Source: Pseudomonas syringae CC1557 (GTDB lineage Bacteria > Pseudomonadota > Gammaproteobacteria > Pseudomonadales > Pseudomonadaceae). Taken from it: DNA of 53,629 nucleotides. The translations under genes and the position numbers were made by a program. Where the stretch lies: positions 1 through 53,629 of the forward strand of contig NZ_CP007015.1 in assembly GCF_000452705.1 (NCBI RefSeq). Direction: 5' to 3'. The notes under the pieces were generated by a model. The model did not search any database. It worked only from the letters and a program-made list of their open reading frames with translations, and was not told the DNA's origin. Positions 25,679 through 33,197 of the stretch are shown here, piece by piece; position 1 is the stretch's first letter; every line of letters begins with the position of its first letter.

Positions 25679-26247
25679 GTGAACATGAAACTATTCCCTC
25701 TACAGCGCGTGATGCTCTGATCATTGAGCTTTTGAGTGATGTAGGTCGTTTGCATGATGATATAAAACGAATTCCGCAGTTGCTCGAGCTATCGATGAGG
25801 GATTCACTGGATATTGTGGCCGACGCAGTAGAGGATGCGGAAGACACCGCATTGCTTTTGCAAGAAACGACAAAGGAAGTCATTCAAGCGACTGCCGCCA
25901 AAGCAGGTGTGGACGTTGCTTTGGAAATGTCCACGGCCATTCACCAGAGTTTAGAGCGAGTGTTCGAACCTGCTTTGCAGCGCGCAGCGATCAAAATCGA
26001 TGACTTGGAAAAGCGAGTCAGCTCTTTATCCGGCAATTTTCGTGATACCCAGGCCTCACGGTTCAACTACATTGTTTTGGCAGGATTTGTGGCCGTGTGT
26101 ATCGCGGTGGTGTGTGCAATGGGGTGGGTAGCGATAAAGGCTCAGGACGTGAATGAAACCAATCGATGGTTTTATCACGAATATAAAAAACAGCAGGCTG
26201 TCATTGATACGCTCCCGTCTGCCATTAAAAAACAGTTCGCGCAGTAA
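25675..26247 (+). CDS. StbC-like coiled-coil membrane protein
   Basis: A 190-residue protein: long helical coiled-coil region (about residues 20-130), one membrane helix (about residues 137-157, YIVLAGFVAVCIAVVCAMGW) and a short periplasmic tail. It is coupled to stbB by ATGA overlap. The place corresponds to stbC in R388, whose function is not settled. Family membership is inferred from context. Confidence 0.6.
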   Translation: MSEHETIPSTARDALIIELLSDVGRLHDDIKRIPQLLELSMRDSLDIVADAVEDAEDTALLLQETTKEVIQATAAKAGVDVALEMSTAIHQSLERVFEPALQRAAIKIDDLEKRVSSLSGNFRDTQASRFNYIVLAGFVAVCIAVVCAMGWVAIKAQDVNETNRWFYHEYKKQQAVIDTLPSAIKKQFAQ

Positions 26248-26273
26248 CCACTGAGCTAACAACTATTTAACTG

Positions 26274-26696
26274 TCATGGCTTTGAAGTTCTGTTCGCGTC
26301 ACTGATGACTTGGGCCCAGTTCGTTTTTTCCACCTCCTCCCTGATCTGCTTCATGCTTTGCCTGATGTTGGCCCTGGGCGTGGTCTTATCGCCATCCGGC
26401 AACGTGGTATTTCTGACCGCTGCGCTGTCGGTTTTTTCAGGTAGGGGGTGTTTAACCTGTCCGGCTCGTTTATGGCTTTTACGGATTCTGTACAGCGCCT
26501 GGTCAAAGTGACGAAGGCTGATCGCGAGTCCAGTATCCACCAGTTTTTGGTGGATTACCGTTCTGCTTACCCCTGAATCCAGGGCGTTTTCGATCACGTC
26601 ATACAGATCGCGGATTTGCGCAGTGTACGACCTGGCTTTGCTGTCCTGAGCCAGTTCTGCCAACGCCTCACGCCGGTTTTCGGTTTCTTGAGCCAA
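26274..26696 (-). CDS. StbA-like DNA-binding protein
   Basis: A 140-residue protein. TTG at 26696 is chosen because AGGGGG lies seven bases upstream; longer versions read into a repeat array. Residues 1-70 form a helix-turn-helix-like region (RREALAELAQDSKARS, then GVSRTVIHQKLVDTGLAISL, then ALYRIRKSHKRAG). The C-terminus is polar. It stands next to an array of 11-base-period repeats and the oriT region, like StbA of R388, which binds such repeats. The name is inferred from size, neighbours and repeats. Confidence 0.65.
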   Translation of the reverse strand: MAQETENRREALAELAQDSKARSYTAQIRDLYDVIENALDSGVSRTVIHQKLVDTGLAISLRHFDQALYRIRKSHKRAGQVKHPLPEKTDSAAVRNTTLPDGDKTTPRANIRQSMKQIREEVEKTNWAQVISDANRTSKP

Positions 26697-26717
26697 GATT
26701 TGCCCCCTTGCTGCGTA

Positions 26718-26836
26718 CAAAGTGATGTAATTCTGATGTAAATCTGTCGTATTCGAGCGTAACACTGATGTAGAAAAACGCAATGCCAAGCAATACTGAC
26801 GTAATCCAGAGCATTTCAGATGCAATTCTGATGTAA
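26718..26836. repeat. Iteron-like array, 11-base period, upstream of the StbA-like gene
   Basis: Units close to TGATGTAA begin at 26723, 26734, 26766, 26797 (TGACGTAA) and 26829. Degenerate units lie at about 11-base steps between them (26745, 26755, 26808, 26818). Each unit therefore falls on the same DNA face. R388 StbA binds short direct repeats of this period, so this is a candidate stb site, acting as operator and segregation site. Confidence 0.65.
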
Positions 26837-27039
26837 CCCGTGGGTTCACCCTGCTGACCCCCTATCTCGAAATCGCTAAACAGGCACGTTACCGATTGTC
26901 TACAAAAAAGAGCTTCGCCTTTTTCGTAGCCAATCGACGTGCCAAAGGGGATACCCCTTTGAAACCCCGCGGAGCGGGAAAGCGTTGTTGTTGTCGTTGT
27001 TGGTTGTCGTCATTCCAGGTGCCCCCAGGAGGTGATCTT
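26837..27039. other. oriT: Probable oriT region
   Basis: Non-coding DNA between divergent relaxosome genes. An imperfect 61-base inverted repeat spans 26883-26943: arms GGCACGT/ACGTGCC, CGATTG/CAATCG and CTAC/GTAG, with an inner AAAAAG/CTTTTT stem. Hairpins follow at 26944-26960 (AAAGGGG, ATA, CCCCTTT) and 26966-26978 (CCCGC, GGA, GCGGG), then a GTT-rich stretch at 26984-27011. Such nested inverted repeats next to mobC and relaxase genes mark origins of transfer. The nick base is not identified. Confidence 0.65.
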
Positions 27040-27765
27040 GTGGCCGAAAAAGTGAACAAGTCGTGCCCAGTGTCATGCCGTTTCACGGACGAACAGTTCG
27101 CTCGGTTTGCCGAGGACATAGCTCAATCCGGCCTGAAGCCAGCCCGATTCTTTCGTGACCTGGTGATCAGCCGTTCGCCTACCTTCGAGCGGTCCGCAAT
27201 CGATAAAAAGCGGATGCAGCAGGTATTCGAAAAGTCCGGACATGCTCTAAACCGAGTTGCCTATTCCGCAAACTCGGCACCTTACAACGGCACCGTTTAT
27301 CAAAAGCAGTATCTCCACTGGCTTAATAAGCTGAATGCTATTCAACAACTGTTGCTCACCGTGTTGTCCGAGACTGACCCGCCAAAACCGGCAAGGCCAG
27401 TCCATAACGGCAACCGTGGTTCACCTAACGTATCTGGCAAAAAAGTTCATATCATCCGGTTTCGACTCACCCAAGACGAAATGACCCAGTTCGATGACAT
27501 GATCAAACGGGCGGGCTGTTCTGCATCAACCTTTTTTAGAGAGCTGATTTTAAATCCAACTCCAGTATTCAGAGAGTTTACCGGGTTTAGGAGAAGAATA
27601 GTATTCATCGTCAATAAAGCCGGTAATAACATTTCGCAGTTGGCTTATATCGCTAAATCAGCCAGTGACAGGGGCCTCATCACCGACAGTGTGAGAGACA
27701 AATGGTATGAAGCGCTGGTGGTCATCGAAACGATTTTATTATCAGGTATTGAATATGCTGATTAG
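27040..27765 (+). CDS. mobC: MobC-like relaxosome protein with two tandem RHH domains
   Basis: A 241-residue protein. GTG at 27040 has AGGAGG exactly seven bases upstream; the longer frame upstream crosses the oriT repeats and is not used. Two similar halves are seen: residues 8-105 (CPVSCRFTDEQFARFAEDIA, then ARFFRDLVI, then LNRVAYSANSA) and residues 134-235 (HIIRFRLTQDEMTQFDDMIK, then STFFRELIL, then ISQLAYIAKSA). Each is a MobC-type ribbon-helix-helix plus helical tail, so the protein is a fused dimer. It would bind oriT and help the relaxase. Confidence 0.8.
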   Translation: MAEKVNKSCPVSCRFTDEQFARFAEDIAQSGLKPARFFRDLVISRSPTFERSAIDKKRMQQVFEKSGHALNRVAYSANSAPYNGTVYQKQYLHWLNKLNAIQQLLLTVLSETDPPKPARPVHNGNRGSPNVSGKKVHIIRFRLTQDEMTQFDDMIKRAGCSASTFFRELILNPTPVFREFTGFRRRIVFIVNKAGNNISQLAYIAKSASDRGLITDSVRDKWYEALVVIETILLSGIEYAD

Positions 27766-30700
27766 AGTCAGTGGCTATAACACCGGGGCGCAGGAGTATT
27801 TAGAACAAGGTAACAAGTCGGGCCGAGAGTTTACACGTGATGAATTGGACCATCGTTTGATCATTGAGGGGCAGCTCAGTGTTACTAGAGCTATCTACGA
27901 AAGTATCCCGGACCATGGCCAAGATCGCTACCTTACGTTCACGCTAAGCTTCAAAGAGGACACAGTGTCACCTGAATTGCTCAAGGCAGTGACGACCGAC
28001 TTCAAGAACTTCTTTATGCATGCGTACAAGCCTGAAGAGTTCAATCTGTATGCCGAAGCGCACTTGCCAAAAATGAAGACGGTCACTGATAGGAAAACCG
28101 GCGAGGTGATTGACCGCAAGCCTCACATTCATATCATCATTCCACGTATCAACCTGCTGAGCGGCAACGAGGCCAATCCGGTCGATGTTTATAAGAATCA
28201 TGAGAAGTATTTTGAAGCTTTTCAGGAGCACATTAACCAGAAGTACGGTCTGTCTTCACCGCGTGAGAATGTGCGTGCGGACATTACCGATGCGGCCAGT
28301 GTTTTGTCACGTTACAAGGGCGACGACTTTTACGGCAAGAACCGCCAGTTCAAACAGCAGCTGGTTAAGCAGGTCATTGAGCGCGGCGTAACTTCACGCG
28401 CCGATTTTTATGCCCTGGTAGCTGAGCACGGTGAAACGCGCATCCGTAACGAAGGCAAGGACAACGAATACATTTCGGTCAAATTGCCGGGTGACGCAAA
28501 GGGCACGAACCTGAAAGACACCATCTTTCAGGATGCCTTCATTGTCCGGCGTGAACTGAAAAAGCCGCCGCTTGAAGCCAGTGTGATCCAGGATCGCTTG
28601 CTTGCCTGGCCGCAGCGCGCAAGGGAAATCAAGTACGTCAACAAGGCCACCCCAAAGTTTCGCAAACAGTATTCCCAAGCTTCCCCTGAAGAGCGTGTTC
28701 GGCTACTGGCCGAGCGCGAAAACAATTTCTACCGAGCACATGGAGATGATTATGAATCCGTACACACCTGGCAACGACAGAGAGATAACCAGCGAAGTCC
28801 TGCTGAAACTGCAGGGCGACGCACTGCGGCACCTGCCGATGGCTTGCAAGACCTGTCCGTCAGCGATGTGGCAGATCACCGGCAAGCCGGACCGACCCGA
28901 AGCCGTGACGGTGCGTTGTTACTGCCCAGTGATGCACACGTTCACGTGGGACAGTCGCAACCAGGAGGAGATTCTGGATTGCGATCATCTGTACCAGCAG
29001 GAGGACGAGGAAGGCGGGCCGGGTCCACAACTGAGCGAGGAAGAGGAGGAAGCCAACCTGCCGCCGTTTCTCAGGAAACAAAGGGAACAGCAACGCCTGC
29101 AGGCACAACAGGCCGACGACGAGCCGGAGCTGGAAAACCCCGAAACACCCGAGTACGAGCTGGACGTGTAGTCCCGCCTTATGCCCAGAACCCCCACCGT
29201 GTCGCCACCATCGCTGACATCGAGGAGCGGGGCCGACGCCTGTTTGACCCGCTCAAGCGGCCTTCTGACAACGCGCTGGTGTTCTATCGATCATCCAGCC
29301 GCCCACAGGTGGCCGGCCAGTTGCCCCAGGCGAGGGCTGCGACGACAACGCCTGTCCAATCTACTGCCGGACGCAGGCCCCGGAGTTCGGGCAAGCCCCG
29401 CCCTCCCCGTCAATGGCGGCCTGGTGCTGTCCCGCCTTACGCCAAGAACCCGCACCGGGTCGCGACGGTGGCTGACATCGAGCAGCGCGCCCGGATGCTG
29501 TTCGATCCGCTCAAGCGACCTGCAGACAAGGCGCTGGTGTTCAAGCGGGCTTCCATCAAGGCTCTGACCGTTAACAAACACGCCTCCACGGTGGCCGCGT
29601 ATTTCACGCGGCAGGCTCAGCACAACCAGATCGCTCCGGCCCACCGCCGGGCCATACGCCGGATCGATCAGCAGTATTTCGCGCTCAGGCGCGCCGTGTT
29701 CTCCGATCAACGCTTAACCCGCCAAGACAAGGCGCAGCTGGTTTCCGTGCTGACGTTCGAGCGGCTCAAAGCGCGTGAACAGTTCCACAACCCGAAACCC
29801 AACATCGAGGTAAATCTCATGGGCAGTGCAGCTATACGCAATCTCTTAGACGATGAAAAAGAAGACCCAGGCTTCAGCATTAGCGGCGCGAGGGGACCTG
29901 CCCCCGAAGGCGTGCGTGAACGGGTGAAGCGGGTCATGGATCGCTTCGCCAAACAGGTTGATCCAGTCGCCGCCAGTGAGCGGGCCCGCGACCTCAGCGC
30001 CAAGGATCTTTACACGCGCAAGGCCAAGTTCAGTCAGAACGTGCATTACCTGGACAAACAGACCGACAAGACTTTGTTTGTCGACACGGGCACCACCATT
30101 TCCATGCGCCGCACGGGCATCACCGAAGCCGGGGTGTCCGTAGCCCTCCAGCTGGCCCGGGAAAGGTTTGGCAGCACACTGACGATCAACGGCACTGCCG
30201 AATTCAAAAAGCTGGTGATCGAGGCGGTGGCCAAGAATGGCCTGGACGTGCATTTCACCGACAAGGCCATGAATCAAAGCCTGGCGGACCGCCGTGCAGA
30301 GCTGGATATCGAACGTGATGGCCAGAGCATTGGTCCTGCCACCGACTTGCCTCGGCACGTTGATGACGCCACACGGGACGTGCGGGACCAAGCGGATCAC
30401 CTGGGCGTTACCGTGCCTATCGAAGCGCTGTATGGCCAAGGAAAAACGGCTGACCAGGTTAGCCAGGCGCTGGCCACCCAGCTCGACACTGTTCCCGAGC
30501 CGGAGCGCATTGCGTTCGTGGAGACGGTGGCCATCACCCTAGGCATTCCAGAACGCGGCCAGCCCAAGGGCGACCAGGCATTTGCACAGTGGCAGGCGCA
30601 GCGTGCGCAACCGGCTGCGAATTCCGCAGCATCAGCAACGTCTGAAGCGCAGGCCAATGTGCCGACGCCTTCAGACGCCGTGTCTGAACCGGTAAGCCCA

Positions 30701-31504
30701 GAAGCCGCGAAGCCTGCGCTGGCCAACGACCCTGACCTGCAGAGCCCAAGCGAGCTGGTCCGGCTTGAAGCGCAATGGCGTCGTGATTTCCCGATGTCCG
30801 AAGCGGAGGTCAGGGCCTCTGATACGGTCATGGGTTTGCGAGGTGAAGACCATGCCGTCTGGATCATTGCGACGAATGACAAGACCCCGGAAGCGGCTGC
30901 CCTGCTGACGGCTTACATGGAAAACGACAGCTACCGTGAAGCGTTCAAAGCCAGCATCGTCGCCGCTTACAAGCAAGTCGAAAACTCGCCTAAGTTGGTC
31001 GATGACCTAGACCACCTCACGGCGATGGCTGCCCAGATAGTCAATGAGGTGGAAGAGCGTCTGTTTCCGACACCTCAAGCAGCAACGGGCCAGACAGCTC
31101 CGTCCAGGAGCAAAGTCATCGAGGGCACGCTTATCGAGCATGGGGAAGCACCGTATCAGCACAATGACGACAACCAGATGAGCTACTTCGTGACGCTCAA
31201 GCCCGAGGGCGGTAAGCCCCGCACGGTGTGGGGCGTAGGGCTGGAAGAGGCCATGAGCGACGCGGATCTGAAGCAAGGCGACCAGGTACGTTTGCAAGAC
31301 CTGGGCACCCAGCCTGTCGTGGTGCAGGTCATCGAAGAGGACGGCACTGTCACAGACAAAACGGTCAACCGCCGCGAATGGTCAGCGCAGCCGGTCGCGC
31401 CTGAACGGGAAGTGGCCGAGACCACGCCCAAGGGACAGGCCGCAGCAGCAGGCACACCGGAGCTGTCATCCCCGGATGAAGATGACGGTATGAGTGTGGA
31501 TTGA
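27755..31504 (+). CDS. Conjugative relaxase with LPD7 domain
   Basis: A 1249-residue MOBP-like relaxase from the ATG at 27755, overlapping mobC by 11 bases. Tyr8 and Tyr15 are candidate nucleophiles. The three-His metal site is H103 and H124-x-H126 (KPHIHIIIP). Residues 330-460 are basic low-complexity and overprinted by another gene. About residues 750-850 match the LPD7 domain (KFSQNVHYLDKQTDKTLFVD). The C-terminus (GDQVRLQDLGTQPVVVQV) is the small domain common at the end of large relaxases and plasmid primases. It nicks oriT and leads the strand into the recipient. Confidence 0.87.
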   Translation: MLIRVSGYNTGAQEYLEQGNKSGREFTRDELDHRLIIEGQLSVTRAIYESIPDHGQDRYLTFTLSFKEDTVSPELLKAVTTDFKNFFMHAYKPEEFNLYAEAHLPKMKTVTDRKTGEVIDRKPHIHIIIPRINLLSGNEANPVDVYKNHEKYFEAFQEHINQKYGLSSPRENVRADITDAASVLSRYKGDDFYGKNRQFKQQLVKQVIERGVTSRADFYALVAEHGETRIRNEGKDNEYISVKLPGDAKGTNLKDTIFQDAFIVRRELKKPPLEASVIQDRLLAWPQRAREIKYVNKATPKFRKQYSQASPEERVRLLAERENNFYRAHGDDYESVHTWQRQRDNQRSPAETAGRRTAAPADGLQDLSVSDVADHRQAGPTRSRDGALLLPSDAHVHVGQSQPGGDSGLRSSVPAGGRGRRAGSTTERGRGGSQPAAVSQETKGTATPAGTTGRRRAGAGKPRNTRVRAGRVVPPYAQNPHRVATIADIEERGRRLFDPLKRPSDNALVFYRSSSRPQVAGQLPQARAATTTPVQSTAGRRPRSSGKPRPPRQWRPGAVPPYAKNPHRVATVADIEQRARMLFDPLKRPADKALVFKRASIKALTVNKHASTVAAYFTRQAQHNQIAPAHRRAIRRIDQQYFALRRAVFSDQRLTRQDKAQLVSVLTFERLKAREQFHNPKPNIEVNLMGSAAIRNLLDDEKEDPGFSISGARGPAPEGVRERVKRVMDRFAKQVDPVAASERARDLSAKDLYTRKAKFSQNVHYLDKQTDKTLFVDTGTTISMRRTGITEAGVSVALQLARERFGSTLTINGTAEFKKLVIEAVAKNGLDVHFTDKAMNQSLADRRAELDIERDGQSIGPATDLPRHVDDATRDVRDQADHLGVTVPIEALYGQGKTADQVSQALATQLDTVPEPERIAFVETVAITLGIPERGQPKGDQAFAQWQAQRAQPAANSAASATSEAQANVPTPSDAVSEPVSPEAAKPALANDPDLQSPSELVRLEAQWRRDFPMSEAEVRASDTVMGLRGEDHAVWIIATNDKTPEAAALLTAYMENDSYREAFKASIVAAYKQVENSPKLVDDLDHLTAMAAQIVNEVEERLFPTPQAATGQTAPSRSKVIEGTLIEHGEAPYQHNDDNQMSYFVTLKPEGGKPRTVWGVGLEEAMSDADLKQGDQVRLQDLGTQPVVVQVIEEDGTVTDKTVNRREWSAQPVAPEREVAETTPKGQAAAAGTPELSSPDEDDGMSVD
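28752..29171 (+). CDS. TraH-like acidic Cys-rich protein overprinted inside the relaxase gene
   Basis: A 139-residue protein in a different frame inside the relaxase gene. The ATG has GGAG six bases upstream. Cysteines at 32, 35, 56, 58 and 77 could bind zinc. Residues 84-139 are strongly acidic (EEEEEANLPP). In this stretch the relaxase frame is only Arg/Ala/Gly/Pro-rich filler, so this frame appears to be the selected one. RP4 traH is likewise an acidic relaxosome-stabilising protein nested in traI. The equivalence is inferred from position, size and charge, not alignment. Confidence 0.65.
   Translation: MNPYTPGNDREITSEVLLKLQGDALRHLPMACKTCPSAMWQITGKPDRPEAVTVRCYCPVMHTFTWDSRNQEEILDCDHLYQQEDEEGGPGPQLSEEEEEANLPPFLRKQREQQRLQAQQADDEPELENPETPEYELDV
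29173..29558 (+). repeat. Internal duplication in the relaxase gene
   Basis: Two copies of a segment of about 43 codons, 258 bases apart (from 29173 and from 29431), both reading PPYA, NPHRVAT, ADIE, R, LFDPLKRP, D, ALVF with a few substitutions. The spacing is a whole number of codons. The first copy starts right after the overprinted gene ends. Confidence 0.8.
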
Positions 31505-31515
31505 ACCGAGTGAGA

Positions 31516-31541
31516 ACCCACCTCCTTGTGTGGAGGTGGGT
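31516..31541 (+). terminator. Hairpin after the relaxase gene
   Basis: ACCCACCTCC (31516-31525), loop TTGTGT, GGAGGTGGGT (31532-31541): a perfect ten-pair stem 12 bases after the relaxase stop. The following CCCTTCC is not a proper T tract, so it may be an RNA-stabilising or weak terminator hairpin. Confidence 0.55.
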
Positions 31542-31582
31542 CCCTTCCAGGCGACTCAGTAGATTCCTTGTAGCAAATTTTC

Positions 31583-31602
31583 CATAACTTATGTAAGTTA
31601 TG
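31583..31602. promoter_or_regulatory. Palindromic operator upstream of the first parA
   Basis: CATAACTTA, TG, TAAGTTATG: nine-base perfect arms. The core TAACTTA-NN-TAAGTTA recurs at 32634-32651 on the other side of the parA/RHH pair. It is the likely operator or centromere for the ribbon-helix-helix protein at 32275. Confidence 0.65.
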
Positions 31603-31633
31603 TCACTTCAATAATCAGTATCAAGGGCAGTTC

Positions 31634-32284
31634 ATGATCTTACTTTTAGGTGGTGAAAAAGGCGGCAGCGGTAAAAGCTGTCTGGCTCAAAACCTGGCCG
31701 TCTGGCTGCAGGCTCGCGGAGGTGACGTCCTGCTTCTAGATGCCGACCCTCAGGGCACAACCGCAGACTGGGCTGCTGAACGCTCTGCACAGGGAGACCT
31801 CCCTGCGATTCCTGTTGTGCAAGCACACGGCAATATTCGTCAAACGCTGACAGACCTTCGGGGCCGGTACAGGCAAATTGTGGTCGATGCTGGAGGATCT
31901 GATTCGGAGGCACTGCGGTCAGCTATGACGGTAGCAACTCATATGTTGATCCCTTTCCGGCCCAAGCGGCGAGATCTCAAGACCCTTCCAAAGGTCGATA
32001 ACCTGGCACGACTGGCTACTGCAGTGAACCCAGCATTGAACGTGCGTGCAGTGATCACCCAATGCCCTGCCCTTCCTAGCCAGATACAGCGGATATTGGA
32101 TGCCAAAGAAGCATGCCGCTCCTTCGGCATTCAACCTCTTGACGCGATTACTACAGCTCGCAATGTCTACGACGATGCGGATGAAGACGGATGTTCGGTC
32201 TTGGAGAGCAACTCTGATGCACGTGCTAAAGAAGAGATAGAGACGTTGGCAGCAGAGCTTTGGGGGGCTGCAAAATGGGATTGA
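31634..32284 (+). CDS. parA: ParA-family partition ATPase (first pair)
   Basis: A 216-residue deviant-Walker ATPase: GGEKGGSGKS near the N-terminus (Walker A), LLLDADPQGTTADW (A' box), IVVDAGG (Walker B). There is no N-terminal DNA-binding domain, so it is the short type Ib ParA that pairs with a ribbon-helix-helix ParB. It overlaps the next gene by ten bases. Confidence 0.9.
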   Translation: MILLLGGEKGGSGKSCLAQNLAVWLQARGGDVLLLDADPQGTTADWAAERSAQGDLPAIPVVQAHGNIRQTLTDLRGRYRQIVVDAGGSDSEALRSAMTVATHMLIPFRPKRRDLKTLPKVDNLARLATAVNPALNVRAVITQCPALPSQIQRILDAKEACRSFGIQPLDAITTARNVYDDADEDGCSVLESNSDARAKEEIETLAAELWGAAKWD

Positions 32285-32628
32285 AAGATTTGATTCGTAA
32301 GCCTGAGCAGGTCTCCCCGTCTTCGGAGGCCAACGACGAAGCAGCGCTGGCTTTCATATCTGCAGCGCCCGTTAGTGCCACGCCCGAGCCTAAGCGCAAG
32401 CGTAAGAAAGCTTCTACATTCGTACGTACTACTTTTTCCCTCTCCAAGGACGTTAACAGGCAGATAGATAAGATTTCTCTTTTGCCACGGACCTTCCGCA
32501 TATCTAGATCCGATGTGATTCGGGCTGGAATCATGGCCCTCCAAGAGCTTGATAAGGCTGACCTCATTGCGCTGCTTGAGAATGCATCTAATGCTGAACC
32601 CATAACCGATTCTATGGAAGACGAGTAA
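32275..32628 (+). CDS. Ribbon-helix-helix partner of ParA (ParB-like)
   Basis: A 117-residue protein from the ATG inside the end of parA. The C-terminal half carries a ribbon-helix-helix pattern (TFVRTTFSLSKDVNRQIDKI, then ISRSDVIRAGIMALQEL). The N-terminal part is a flexible, basic arm (PKRKRKKAS) of the kind that stimulates ParA. The TAACTTA palindromes flank the pair. Confidence 0.75.
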   Translation: MGLKDLIRKPEQVSPSSEANDEAALAFISAAPVSATPEPKRKRKKASTFVRTTFSLSKDVNRQIDKISLLPRTFRISRSDVIRAGIMALQELDKADLIALLENASNAEPITDSMEDE

Positions 32629-32633
32629 GTGCT

Positions 32634-32651
32634 ATAACTTACGTAAGTTAT
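32634..32651. promoter_or_regulatory. Perfect palindrome after the first partition pair
   Basis: ATAACTTAC followed by GTAAGTTAT, an 18-base perfect palindrome six bases after the RHH stop. It shares the TAACTTA-NN-TAAGTTA core with the site at 31583. Confidence 0.65.
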
Positions 32652-32899
32652 TACTGTTGCATAAATTACATCAGTACTTTCGTTGAAAGCCCCGCCACGC
32701 AAGGGTTATGGCCATGCGCACTAGGCTGAAAAGTTGGTGGAATATAAGCTTAAAAAAATGGCATTTTCATTGCGGATGGGGAATCCGGGTGATAGTGTTC
32801 ACGCACTTTGCCTGCCCACCGTTGCTGGGATGCCATATTTTTCATGCTCGAATGAGCGTAGACGGGAAAATTTCTAACGATTTAGCCAAATAGCAGAAA

Positions 32900-32933
32900 C
32901 CAAAAAGCCCCGCTTGCCGGCGGGGCTTTTTGG
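32900..32933. terminator. Bidirectional intrinsic terminator before the replication region
   Basis: CCAAAAAGCCCCGC, loop TTGCCG, GCGGGGCTTTTTGG. The A and T tracts on both sides let it stop transcription in both directions. It separates the partition genes from the repA leader. Between 32652 and 32899 I see no gene; a 61-codon frame there has no ribosome site. Confidence 0.88.
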
Positions 32934-32943
32934 AAAAACTTGA

Positions 32944-33193
32944 ACAGGCCTTGCTTTTTTCGAGAGAAGGAGACCTGTCCAACACACATAACGTGAGCTG
33001 ATTATGGCGTTCACTGCGGCTTTGTGCAAGTCGTCAAAAGTGAAGCCATCAGTTCACCGCTGAACGGTGGACTTATGGAAAAGATTCTTCAGCGGCTGTG
33101 CGTTCTCGATGACCGCACCCTGCCCCCCCGGTTGACCCTTTGTGTCACACACTTTCACGCCGTTGGCCAACCTGCTGGCCAAGGCGGTGAAGC
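32944..33193 (+). promoter_or_regulatory. Structured repA leader with switchable pairing
   Basis: Hairpins: 32944-32978 (ACAGG and CCTT with AAGG and CCTGT), 33051-33073 (AGTTCACCG with CGGTGGACT, loop CTGAA) and 33163-33182 (TTGGCCA with TGGCCAA) just before repA. CCGCTGAA (33057-33064, stem side plus loop) is perfectly complementary to TTCAGCGG (33088-33095), so a pseudoknot or alternative fold is possible. The right arm of the second hairpin contains the GGTGGA that serves as ribosome site of the leader peptide. This is the layout of RNA-controlled Rep synthesis. An antisense RNA is likely but not located. Confidence 0.6.
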
Positions 33194-33197
33194 ATGA
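33075..33197 (+). CDS. repA leader peptide, 40 residues
   Basis: ATG at 33075, stop TGA at 33195-33197 overlapping the repA ATG (33194) as ATGA. The ribosome site GGTGGA lies in a hairpin arm. The peptide reads MEKILQRLCVLDDRTL then a Pro/Gly-rich end and shows no domain. Its likely role is translational coupling: ribosomes finishing it open the hairpin over the repA start. Similar coupled leader peptides control Rep in other plasmid groups. Confidence 0.6.
   Translation: MEKILQRLCVLDDRTLPPRLTLCVTHFHAVGQPAGQGGEA

Noticed and set aside
26697..26849. 51-residue N-terminal extension of the StbA-like protein
   Set aside because: The extension is a translation of the iteron array. TTG at 26696 has a strong ribosome site.
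26984..27011. GTT-rich stretch as a CRISPR-like or telomere-like repeat
   Set aside because: It is a short simple-sequence run of 28 bases within oriT; there are no spacers and no regular unit.
26896..27039. Extra 48 N-terminal residues for the MobC-like protein
   Set aside because: They would be read from the oriT inverted repeats and are rich in odd residues such as Cys-Cys-Cys-Arg-Cys. AGGAGG with seven-base spacing points to GTG at 27040.
31516..31541. Full intrinsic terminator after the relaxase
   Set aside because: The stem is perfect but the tail is CCCTTCC, not a T tract, so it is listed as a hairpin with reduced confidence.
32708..32893. 61-codon frame before the repA leader
   Set aside because: No ribosome site, unusual composition, and it ends just before a bidirectional terminator.
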